A stretch of DNA of 64,000 nucleotides from Symbiodinium natans (Eukaryota > Sar > Dinophyceae > Suessiales > Symbiodiniaceae), in the NCBI GenBank assembly GCA_905221605.1, contig CAJNDS010000224.1, positions 1,341,085-1,405,084 of the forward strand, written 5' to 3'. The position numbers and the translations under genes were made by a program. This document shows, in pieces, positions 20,775 through 29,002 of the stretch (position 1 is its first letter; each line of letters starts with the position of its first letter). The notes under the pieces were generated by a model, which was not told where the DNA came from, ran no database searches, and saw only the letters and a list, made by a program, of their open reading frames with translations.

Positions 20775-20814
20775 CCTTGAGGTGGCCGACGACACCAGCA
20801 TGGTCGTGCGTCAG
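20775..20814 (+). CDS. Candidate micro-exon, unrecognised gene D
   Basis: After acceptor TTGCGAG one base then LEVADDTSMVVRQ, with a GA donor (CAG|GAGTTC). Confidence 0.4.
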
Positions 20815-21231
20815 GAGTTCAGGGTTTCGGAAAATTCCCCCCCTAAACCCTAAACCCTAAACCTTGAACCTTAGGTAAACCCCTAAAAGCTACAGGAATC
20901 CGTAAGAAGCCGATGCCGGGGTTGAAGATTGACAGGTTCAGGGTTTAATTAGGTTCTAGGTGTTTTTTTCGCCCCCGGGGGCCCCCCGCCGAACCTTGCA
21001 ACTCATAAGCCCATTCAACCCTAGAATCCCGAAACCGTAGAGTTTCCTAGACCCAGAACTTGGAATGTTACGACTTGAATGCATTTCCGTGCCAGCACTG
21101 CAACCATGGGAAGGTTGTATGATTATATATACCAGGGTTGACACTGGCTAGGAGTGGAACAGGGTGCTCACACGCTCAACCCAAACCCCCCCCCAAAAAA
21201 AAAACAGATCCCAACAACTAAAGTAGGACAG

Positions 21232-21308
21232 GGTGCTGGACTGTGACGTTCTACTTTCCAGACCATCCCATGAGGGCTGTGCAGATCGGGATGGGCTTAT
21301 GCGGAGCA
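21232..21308 (+). CDS. Candidate exon, unrecognised gene D
   Basis: After acceptor GGACAG two bases, then CWTVTFYFPDHPMRAVQIGM and GLCGA, running up to a telomere-like TTTAGGG unit. Mixed beta and helix pattern. Not recognised. Confidence 0.45.
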
Positions 21309-21464
21309 GTTTAGGGATGAGGGTTTAGAGTGCGTTCAGGGTGTTCAGTGTTCGGGCTTAGGGTGTGCAAGGTTACGGTTTGCACGGTTTACAAGGTGTG
21401 GGTCTTCGGGCTTTGGGCTTAGCAAGCGATCGCTGCACGTCGGCGTGTTGGCTCGTTCCTTTAG

Positions 21465-21572
21465 TGTTCTCTTTCCTGCCCAAACACGGGGGTTCATGTT
21501 AACATGGCCTTTAAATTCTCCATGGGCCCTGATCTGTCAAATATCTTGCAGCGCCATAAGACAGGCAGATAG
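21465..21572 (+). CDS. Candidate terminal exon of gene D
   Basis: Thirty-five codons and a stop (TAG 21570-21572) after acceptor CTTTAG. Reads CSLSCPNTGVHVNMAFKFSM then GPDLSNILQRHKTGR. AT-rich DNA with an ATATAT tract follows, as expected of a 3' end. Not recognised. Confidence 0.5.
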   Translation, partial: CSLSCPNTGVHVNMAFKFSMGPDLSNILQRHKTGR

Positions 21573-22463
21573 TCAGTACACTTTTTTCACATATATATGT
21601 TTGTACTTAAGACAGTGAACCGTGAACCCATTGAACTTTGGTGCTTCTAGGGCCCCCCCCCCCCCCACAAATAAAATAAAAGTAACCCCAGATGATGTCA
21701 GAGAATCGTTTCAAGCAGGGGTCGTTGTGCACCGATTTTCTCCGAGCAAACCCTGAAGCCAGGAACCTGAACCCTTCTATCCAAACAGCCCATCGCAGAA
21801 GTTGAATACCGAAGTCGATATCTCGTGCATACTTGAAGTCTCGGGGATGAGGGTTGGGGAACCCCAAGCCCCCAATTCCTGAACCCTATAAGCTTCCACA
21901 AGCGATGCCCGCGGCCCCCGCAATGAGCATGAAGCCCTGTGCATGGCTCGGAACTTACGGCAATGCACCGCGGCATTGCGAAACTCTGCTTTGAAGTCCT
22001 CAACCCTGAGCCCTAAACCCTAAACCCTAGTGAAACCCCTGAAACAGGTCAGCTTTCTCATCACAAGTTTCGGTCCCTGTTAGGTCCCTGTTGCACTTCA
22101 GTGTCCCCCTGCTATCCATAAAACCCAAGCTCAGACTATCTATCACCCAAAACCCAAACCCTAAAGCCCTAACCCCAAAGGGATCTCACTGTTATATACT
22201 TGGGCCCCGAACAAAGCCCCTATGTAATAGGAATTATGTTGCAGCCCAAGCATTCCCTATTATTTTGGTATCAGCTTCATAGGCAAGCCCACGTCGAACC
22301 CCAACTCCTGTGTAAGCCTCGAGACCGGCAGGGAAATGTTGATTAGGGTTTAGGGTTTAGGGTTTAGGGTTTAGGGTTCGATACCCTAACCCCTAAACGC
22401 GAATGCCTGAACCAGTCTGAGCAAGGGTATCTTACTCACCCCAGTCCCTGAGCTTCCTCAATG
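21573..22463. other. No firm gene; spacer with poly-C and P7-like fragments
   Basis: Poly-C at 21653-21666; overlapping reverse-strand ORFs (21607-22003) show no splice logic or recognisable family. A TTTAGGG run lies near 22345. Confidence 0.45.
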
Positions 22464-22593
22464 ATGGGTTCCCACACTACCCCCCTCTATAGTACTTAAG
22501 GCTATGTAGGAATACTTAGGCTTCATGCAGGTGAACCCTAAACCCTAAACCCTAAACGGGGGTAGTATAGAGGGGGGTAGTAGGGGAACCCAT
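22464..22593. repeat. Palindromic element, family P4, with CCCTAAA units in its loop
   Basis: Left arm ATGGGTTCCCACACTACCCC pairs with right arm GGGGTAGTAGGGGAACCCAT over about 30 bp. Three CCCTAAA units (22534-22557) lie just inside the right arm. Confidence 0.8.
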
Positions 22594-22625
22594 GACTCAA
22601 GCTAAGGAGAGTTCAGGAACCGCAG

Positions 22626-22668
22626 CAACTGGGAAGCAGCAATCGCACTGCTGCGGTCCCTGCAGCTG
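22626..22668 (+). CDS. PPR-type micro-exon
   Basis: After acceptor AACCGCAG one base then NWEAAIALLRSLQL, which fits the second helix of a PPR repeat (W..A..LL..M/L). Donor CTG|GTCTCG, phase 0. Possibly part of the same PPR gene as 24625 and 25228. Confidence 0.5.
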
Positions 22669-23720
22669 GTCTCGAAAAAACTGTTAGGGTTTAGGGTTAT
22701 AGGGTTCAGGGTTCAGGGCTCGGGTTTAGAGTTTAGGGTTTAGGGTTTAGGGTTCAGGGTTTAGGGTTTAGGGTTTAGGGCTTGTAGGCATTTGGTTTCA
22801 CTAGACGGTTGTCCTAAATTCGGTTGCCCTGGGCTGGGGAGGGGCAACCTTGTAATAAAATGCGATCAAGAAGACTCTAGTGTAGAGCAAGCCCTAAACT
22901 CTAAACCCCGAAGCCCTTAAACCCAACTATGCTCACAGAAGTTTCCTAAACCCTAAACCCTAAACCCTAAACCCCAAATCCAAAAACCCACCCTCAACCC
23001 TAAACCCTGAACCCTGAACCCTAAACACAGAGTTGGCCGCTTGAGGGTTGTTCTGTGTCAAAGACATGTAATCGTTCGAGCCATGGTGGGTTGAGGGTTT
23101 AGGGTTTAGGGTTTTTGGGTTTAGGGTTTTAGGGTTTTAGGGTTCAGGTTTCAGGGTTTCAGGGACTAGGGTTTGAGGGTTGAGGGTTGAGGGGGTTGCA
23201 GGGGTTCACGAGTTGATGGGGGTTGGGCTTTCGGCTTGGCCTTGTGTATCAGTCTAGGGGTTCACTGCTCATGGCAGTTGAGGGTTTAGGGATTCAGGTT
23301 TAGGGCTTAGGGCTTAGGGCTTAAGGGCTTAGGATGACAAGGGAGGCGTGTGACTTTTCCCAAAGCTTAGGCAACATGAGGGGCCGTTGCCGAACGTTAT
23401 CACCTACAATGCCACTCGGAGGCATGTTGGCATGTCCCAAAATAGAAGCCACGCCGCAAGCCCAACGAACAAAACACTGCCTAGAGCAGACGATTTACTG
23501 GAAAGCCAGTAGGCTTTACGGCTTTAATGATGACTTGAAGCAGAGTATGTCCAGTCATAAGGCCTTTTGCCCTGCTGCAGCAAAGTTGGTAAGACCCAAC
23601 CGAGGTCCTCGAATCAACCCTTCTTCTGGAAGGTTCGCAAGTAGTTATAGCTGGAGTTGTATGTAGGACAACTACTACAACTGCCCAACCTAAAAACCCG
23701 AAGTCCCCAACTTTGATCAG

Positions 23721-23765
23721 AACTTTATGACCTTCCTTTTGCGGGAACTGCCCACATCCCTATAA
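23721..23765 (+). CDS. Possible exon with stop
   Basis: After acceptor TTGATCAG the frame reads NFMTFLLRELPTSL and a TAA stop. No family assigned; the 110-aa ORF upstream (23334-23666) is open but shows no splice logic. Confidence 0.3.
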   Translation, partial: NFMTFLLRELPTSL

Positions 23766-23773
23766 ACCCGAAA

Positions 23774-23850
23774 TGGGGGTTTCCGAAATTAGGGGTACCT
23801 TATCAGAGAGTCCTTATTACAGGAGGATCCTACTATTTGGGGGTCTCTAA
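23774..23850 (+). repeat. Dispersed element family P8 (copy 3, partial)
   Basis: GGGGTTTCCGAAATTAGGGG, TACCTTATC, GTCCTTATTA and GGATCCTACTATTTGGGGGT match the copies at 4904 and 13348. Confidence 0.65.
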
Positions 23851-23940
23851 CCCTAGACCCTAAACCCCAAACCCTAAACCCCTAGTCCCCTAAAACTCCC
23901 AAATGAATCCTGAGCGTACCGATCCCATGAAACCTTCAAG

Positions 23941-23983
23941 TATCGTTTGGGCCGGCACGCAGCGGAGCGTCCAGAACCTTCAG
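23941..23983 (+). CDS. Possible micro-exon
   Basis: After acceptor CCTTCAAG the frame reads YRLGRHAAERPEPS and ends at a GC donor CAG|GCAACG. Not recognised. Confidence 0.35.
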
Positions 23984-24265
23984 GCAACGGGTTTAGGGTT
24001 TAGGGTTTAGGGTTTAGGTTCAAGGTGCTTGGCGGCCTGCAGCTCTCGGGATCCTACTAGCCGCTAATGGTTTCGGGGGGGGGGGGGGGGGGGGTTGAGG
24101 ACTTGATCTGGGTTTGTTTGTAGGCTCTATACTTTGCAGAGGGCAGGGGTCTAGGGGAACCCGAAACCCTAAACCCTAAATCTTAAACCCTGAACCCTAA
24201 ATCCTAAACACTACACCCTAAACCCTAAACCCTTACGCCCCTCGGTGCACGACGTTTCCTCGAAG

Positions 24266-24312
24266 TTTTGAAGGCTCCCGACATGGCAGCGCTCGGGAGT
24301 TCCTCCACGTAG
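24266..24312 (+). CDS. Possible terminal exon
   Basis: After acceptor CTCGAAG two bases then LKAPDMAALGSSST and TAG, followed by AT-rich microsatellite DNA. The open frame extends upstream of the acceptor, so the start is uncertain. Confidence 0.3.
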
Positions 24313-24339
24313 GCTCTAGACAAAAAGAATAAAAGTAAA

Positions 24340-24535
24340 TATCAATATAGCTAAACCAAGAAATATAAGTTATATATATATATATATTATACATATATAT
24401 ATATGTATAAGTAGGTCAATAAGTAAGTAAATTAATAAATAAATATAAATATAGATAAATAAATAAATACGTATATATATATATATATGTTTTTTTATAT
24501 TTATATACATATTGGTTTTATGCATATTTAATATA
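24340..24535 (+). repeat. AT-rich microsatellite block
   Basis: TATATA and AAATAAAT/ATAAATA repeats without coding content. Confidence 0.9.
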
Positions 24536-24624
24536 GGTTACCTAAACCCTAGCCCTAAACCTGAAACCCTAAACCCAAAACAACCCAGGCATAGGTTTCT
24601 CCAAGTAAGGCTTCTTCGCTTGAG

Positions 24625-24666
24625 GCCACGATGTCGGCCTGCGCCAAGGCCCGACGTTGGACGCAG
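24625..24666 (+). CDS. PPR-type micro-exon
   Basis: Fourteen codons in phase 0, ATMSACAKARRWTQ, between acceptor CTTGAG and donor CAG|GTGCAC. It matches the loop and helix-2 start of dinoflagellate PPR repeats (ISACxKxxxWxQ) and joins in phase to the exon at 25228. Confidence 0.65.
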
Positions 24667-25111
24667 GTGCACACCCCCGAGCTTTGCGGTCGGGTCTTAC
24701 AAAGGGTTTAGGGTTTAGGGTTTTGGGGTTTTTGGTTTGAACGCTTGTGGAGGGTGTGGGTGGTCTATGGAGGGGGGTTGCTGTGTGAAGTCGCTAAAGT
24801 GTTTTAAGGGCTTGGGGGCGTTTTAAGGGCTGGAGTTGGGGTTTTGAGTCAGGGGGATCGGGAATCGGGCATTGCTTTTTGTTACACCAGCTAAATGCTT
24901 TCTGTTCTTGCAGATTCAGAAGGGCTTCGTCTGATGGTCGTAATTTAGGGGCGAAACCCTAAATCCTGAATCCTAAATTGCTACACCCGAGTTCCTAAAC
25001 TCTAACCCCGGGTGTATAGCGCCGCCATGTCACAAAGACCTAGGCCCAAAGCGAAACCCCCCGAATCCAACATCAACCCTGACAAAATGGGGTTTGGGGG
25101 TTTGGTTTAGG

Positions 25112-25207
25112 GTCACCCTCCCTAAACCCTAAACCCTAAACCCTAAACCCTAAACCCTAAACCCTAAACCCTAAACCCTAAACCCTAAACCCTATAAACC
25201 CTAAACC
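25112..25207 (-). repeat. Interstitial telomere-type array (CCCTAAA)n
   Basis: About 12 units, upstream of the PPR exon at 25228; the complementary array lies on the other side. Confidence 0.95.
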
Positions 25208-25227
25208 TAAACTGTGTTCAATGAAAG

Positions 25228-25277
25228 GCTGTGCATCTACTTGGCGAAGGACTCGTATCCCTGGCATGGCCTGCAGA
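25228..25277 (+). CDS. PPR-type micro-exon between complementary arrays
   Basis: After acceptor ATGAAAG the frame reads AVHLLGEGLVSLAWPA, completing a PPR helix (W-T-Q + A-V-H-L-L-G-E) with the 24625 exon. The donor GA|GTTTAG is the first base pair set of a TTTAGGG array. Another frame is open, but the PPR join decides. Confidence 0.55.
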
Positions 25278-25459
25278 GTTTAGGGTTTAGGGTTTAGGGT
25301 TTAGGGTTTAGGGTTTAGGGTTTAGGGTTTAGGGTTTAGGGTTTAGGGTTTAGGGTTAGGGTTAGGGTTTAGGGTTTAGGGTTTAGGGTTTAGGGTTTAG
25401 GGTTTAGGGTTTAGGGTTTAGGGTTTAGGGTTTAGGGTTTAGGGTTTAGGGTTTAGGGT
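25278..25459 (+). repeat. Interstitial telomere-type array (TTTAGGG)n, about 26 units
   Basis: Long, almost perfect; starts exactly at the exon edge. Complementary to the array at 25112. Confidence 0.95.
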
Positions 25460-25861
25460 CTGTTCACTGCCATGACCGCGTTCGGGTCTCAAGGGCATGC
25501 CTTATCTTGCAATATGCAGAGCTTTTGCGGGATTCAATGGTCGTAGACTTAAGAAACCCTAAACCCTATAACCCTAAACCGCAGGAATAGTTGGGTGTTT
25601 CGGGCGCAGCAGGTTTAAGCTTAAGGCTTCAGGCTTTTCAGATTAGCTTAGGGTTTGGGCATGCGGTTTTCGAGGTTGGCTTAGAGTTTAGGGCTAAACC
25701 CTAAACCCTGAACCCTAAACCCTACACCCTAAACCCAAGCCTCCATGTCCCGAAGTAGGACGCGAAAGCACCTCCCTTTGGAAGCCTGTGGGCCCCCAAG
25801 GATATACTACTTGTACATAAGCCCATGGTACAGAAGCCCTAACCCTATGGACCCTCCCTAA

Positions 25862-26160
25862 GCCCTAAGCCCTAAACCCTAAACCCCTAAACCCTAAACC
25901 CCTAAACCCTAAACCCCTAACCCCTAAACCCTAAACCCTAAACCCTAAACCCTAAACCCTAAACCCTAAACCCTAAACCCTAAACCCTAAACCCTAAACC
26001 ATACACCCTAAACCCTAAACCCTAAACCCTAAACCCTAAACCCTAAACCCTAAACCCTAAACCCTAAACCCTAAACCCTAAACCCTAAACCCTAAACCCT
26101 AAACCCTAAACCCTAAACCCCTAAACCCCTAAACCCCAACCCCTAAACCCTAAGCCCCTA
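25862..26160 (-). repeat. Longest interstitial CCCTAAA array in the window
   Basis: About 40 units, near-perfect in the middle with CCCCTAAA and CCCTAAG variants at both edges. Confidence 0.95.
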
Positions 26161-26561
26161 ATCAGTGTTCAGTGTGCAAATCAGGGCCTGGAAGCCGGTT
26201 CTGGCGTTGCCTCTGCACCTCGCAGCCACCTTTTTGGGGAGAGAAGACAGAGCACCCTAAACCCTAAACCCCAAACCCTAAACCAGGCCTTAGAGGCCAG
26301 GAGGTCCGAAGATTCAAGCTCTGAATTCTCGGGCTTGCGCGCAACTCACGGAATCGTCTCTGGAACCCAAGGCCCTAAACTAAGCCAGAAACCCTAAACC
26401 CTACATCCTAAATCCTAAACCCTGAACCTAAACCCTTAAAATTCAAGACAAGGGTAATGTAACAGCTAGGGTTGAGGATGTAGGCTGTCAGGAAAAAGCC
26501 TCTCCCGAATCAATGCTATGAGCACTTAGAGCATTCTCTGCCCTGCATAGTATCACCTCTC

Positions 26562-26910
26562 ATGAATCTCCAGTCTGCAGCGGTGATGGAGCAACAGCTG
26601 GAGTACGAGGAATTGGATTCCGGACCAGCGCGGCGTATTTGTATCGCTGCCTATCAATTCGACCGGTGTCTTTGCGCAGCTGTGTTTTGCTTTGTTTGCA
26701 TCTACCACCTGGCAACCTTCAGCCAAAACCTACTTGCAAAGTTCCGATTGCAGCCCCCTCGGCATGAATATCAGTTCGATTGCGTGCATAATGGCTTTTG
26801 TGGCATCACCGACATCGACTGGGAGTCCGATGTCGTGCCCATCTTCACCTTGATCTGGAAGAACCGCTCTGAGACGTCCGTGTACGCCGCGACCGCTTGG
26901 CCAAGCCCAG
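26562..26910 (+). CDS. First coding exon, membrane-anchored Cys-rich protein (gene F)
   Basis: Longest repeat-free exon in the window, 116 codons from an ATG to donor CCCAG|GTGAAG (phase 1). The start MNLQSAAVMEQQLEYEELDS is acidic and probably cytoplasmic. Residues about 37-57 (RCLCAAVFCFVCIYHLATF) form one hydrophobic segment, so a type II anchor is likely. A lumenal part follows with CVHNGFCGITDIDW and an NRS glycosylation site. The exon joins in phase to 27154 by a canonical GT-AG intron. An alternative acceptor CTGCAG at 26580 would make it internal. Function unknown. Confidence 0.65.
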
Positions 26911-27153
26911 GTGAAGGGGTATATGAGTCCTTTTATTCCCCTATATTATATAGCCCCTATATATATATATATATAAGTATACATAAGTGTATATAAGTAT
27001 ATATACGTATATATAAGTATAAGTATATAAATATATGTACCTTATTATAGCCTCTATAATGTACCTAAGCAGCCCCTAAAGGCCCTAAACAACCCCCTTA
27101 CAGAACCCCTAAGGTCCCTTATTTAGTGGTCCCTCCTTTAGTCCCTTGACCAG
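26911..27153 (+). other. Canonical GT-AG intron of gene F
   Basis: Starts GTGAAG, ends CTTGACCAG. It has a TATATAAGTATA microsatellite, but unusually for this window no telomere-type array. Confidence 0.6.
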
Positions 27154-27282
27154 GGAAAGACGAGTGCCTCGTCCTCTGTGCGAAGAATAAGAGCTGCACG
27201 GGGTACTCTTGGCGCGGATGGCTGCAGGGGCGGCACAATTTCACGGATTGCCGCTTGGCTCACATTTCGCTCGTTAGAGAGG
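27154..27282 (+). CDS. Second exon of gene F, PAN/apple-like cysteine module
   Basis: Two bases complete a Gly codon, then KDECLVLCAKNKSCTGYSW and GRHNFTDCRLAHISLVRE. The pattern ExCxxxCxxxxxCxGYSW...FxDCxL resembles PAN/apple modules, which bind carbohydrate or protein outside the cell. Donor G|GTATGT. Cysteine spacing is seen; the family call is inferred. A longer ORF in another frame runs into the poly-C tract and is rejected. Confidence 0.6.
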
Positions 27283-27393
27283 GTATGTCTGAAATCACTG
27301 TGCCCTTGCATAGCTAAAGAAGTCTTCGTCCTAATCGATACTCAACATCCCTTGAAGAGAAGCTTGAAGAACAGGGACCCCCCTCCCTCCCCG

Positions 27394-27394
<1 letters not shown>

Positions 27395-27440
<46 letters not shown>
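27395..27440 (+). repeat. Poly-C run of 46
   Basis: Longest homopolymer in the window; its length is likely unstable and hard to sequence. Confidence 0.95.
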
Positions 27441-27441
<1 letters not shown>

Positions 27442-27570
27442 CCCCCCCAACCCAACGCCTCCAATCCATTCAGAGTGGCCCGCGTTACTATGGTCCTGCG
27501 TGCCTTAACAGAGTAGCAGAGATGGCTAAACACTGACCCTCAAGCCCTAAATCCCATGTACATGTGTCAG

Positions 27571-27684
27571 TGTACTGAGGTGTTCACTGGCACCGTGGCG
27601 CGTGCAATGTTACATCCACCTTTGGACGGCTCTGGAAAAGCTGCGGCAGCTCGAACTGCTCAACTTGCACAAGGACTCACATAG
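27571..27684 (+). CDS. Possible exon of gene F with stop
   Basis: After acceptor GTGTCAG the frame reads CTEVFTGTVARAMLHPPLDG, continues AAAARTAQLAQGLT and stops at TAG 27682. The +2 frame (WTALEKLRQLELLNLHKD) is also open past this stop. Coding is likely; the frame is uncertain. Confidence 0.35.
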   Translation, partial: CTEVFTGTVARAMLHPPLDGSGKAAAARTAQLAQGLT

Positions 27685-27788
27685 CGAATGCAACCAAAGG
27701 CGACACTTAACGGCGCCTAGGGTGTAGAGCCTTTAGGGTTAGTGTTTCGGGTTTAAGGTCTAGGGTCAAGGGTCTAGGGTTTCGGCAG

Positions 27789-27968
27789 CTGCAATACGAG
27801 TCTAGATTCAGCGTCTTTGGTGCGATCATGTTGCTAATGGGCAGCGCATCACATCCTGACGCTAGGCCGCTAGGATGCTGTGGCCTGGGCGAGCAGCGTC
27901 AAAAGATGAGATTGCGAACCCGCCCCAGCCCTCAAATTCACCAAAGCTACCCACAAGCGCAACACTAG
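27789..27968 (+). CDS. Possible terminal exon of gene F
   Basis: Fifty-nine codons and TAG after acceptor TTTCGGCAG: LQYESRFSVFGAIMLLMGSA then SHPDARPLGCCGLG. A reverse-strand ORF overlaps (27870-28118), but splice context favours +. Confidence 0.4.
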   Translation: MQYESRFSVFGAIMLLMGSASHPDARPLGCCGLGEQRQKMRLRTRPSPQIHQSYPQAQH

Positions 27969-28204
27969 GGTTGTGGGATGTTGTACATTTTCCCTCAAAG
28001 GGTTTAAGAGGATCGTATTCAGGAATCCTTCGCAGTGGGTCTTAAGGGCCATCCTTGAACAATCCTTTACCAAAGAAACACCCAACATGCATTTGCCCCG
28101 GCAAGCGGCTGGATGCACAGTGGTGCGATGGAGCTGGATCTTGGATCCCCTTCCCCCAAATAAAGCCTAAGCTGCCTAAGCTGCTAACCCTTTAAATATC
28201 AGAC

Positions 28205-28262
28205 AGACCCGAGGCTCGAACTCAGAAATCTTGGAAGCATCTAGCAGCCGGACTAAGACTAC
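28205..28262 (-). ncRNA. tRNA-like / SINE-head fragment
   Basis: On the minus strand TAGTCTTAGTCCGG resembles an internal A box, and CTGAGTTCGAGCCTCGG forms a T arm with a box B core (GTTCGAGCC). The A-to-B distance is about 5 nt short for a tRNA and no acceptor stem pairs, so it is a relic or the head of a tRNA-derived SINE. Confidence 0.35.
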
Positions 28263-28398
28263 TGCCTCTTCTACCCTCAACCCCAAACCCTTAACCCTTG
28301 AACCATTGGCCTTTGCATCTGAAGCTCTCGATTCCTAAACCCTTTCACGCTACATCCGCACGACCTTGTAACCCTTCGTCCCTAAACCCTGAAAACCC

Positions 28399-28507
28399 GT
28401 TGGGATGAACCCCTCCCACTTATTCTAACAGTCCTTAATCTGGATTATAGTAACCCCCTTATCATAATCCCTCTTCAGGACAGTGAGTTTAAGGTGGAAC
28501 ATCCCAA
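28399..28507. repeat. Palindromic MITE-like element, family P1 (copy 3)
   Basis: GTTGGGATGAACCCCTCCCA pairs with the terminal GGTGGAACATCCCAAC; the interior (TAACAGTCCTTAAT) matches other copies. Confidence 0.75.
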
Positions 28508-28924
28508 CCTAAACCCTTAAACCTTTAAACTTTGGGGCCCTGGTGTTCTCCAGAAGCGGGCCTTGCAGACGATGCCCACCACCTGAACAATTCCGTCAAC
28601 CTGATGATCCTAATTACTGTCTCCTTTTTTTTTGGGGGGGGGGGGGATTAGCATAGTATAGTCATAAACGGGGCCATAAGGGAATGCTAGTAGGAATTCT
28701 TCCGACTTCTATATTGTCTCTTTTTGGAGGATTCGTGAGAGGTTCATGAGAACTTGTAAGATAAGTAGGCGAGCTATGGTTCGTTCTAGCCCTACTTCAA
28801 AAAGTGCCCTTACCAAAGCCCCAAACCCTGCCTACAAGGGACGCATGAACCTTCCGACATGTTAGGGTTCAGGGTTTAAGGCTTAGGGTTTAGGGTTTAG
28901 GACCCTAAACCCTACAACCCTAAG

Positions 28925-29002
28925 GCCTGACCAGCGCCAGGTCAACCGCGTGGCTTTGGACACCGCCAGCTACAACACGGTCCTGGAGCGCCTGCTGCAC
29001 GC
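28925..29002 (+). CDS. PPR exon G1
   Basis: Acceptor CTAAG (or CGCCAG at 28940). Reads VNRVALDTASYNTVLERLLH, with TASYNTVL the helix-1 motif. Donor GC|GTGAGG in phase 2, joining to the T that opens exon G2 to give Ala. Confidence 0.7.

Noticed and set aside
21607-22003. Overlapping minus-strand ORFs of 63-101 aa
   Set aside because: Three overlapping frames open at once, no family motif, poly-C at one end.
25278-26160. True chromosome end or subtelomere
   Set aside because: Arrays occur throughout in both orientations with genes on both sides, and none reaches the window edge, so they are interstitial.
27178-27516. 112-aa ORF with a poly-proline tract
   Set aside because: Wrong frame relative to the PAN-like exon at 27154; open only because of poly-C.
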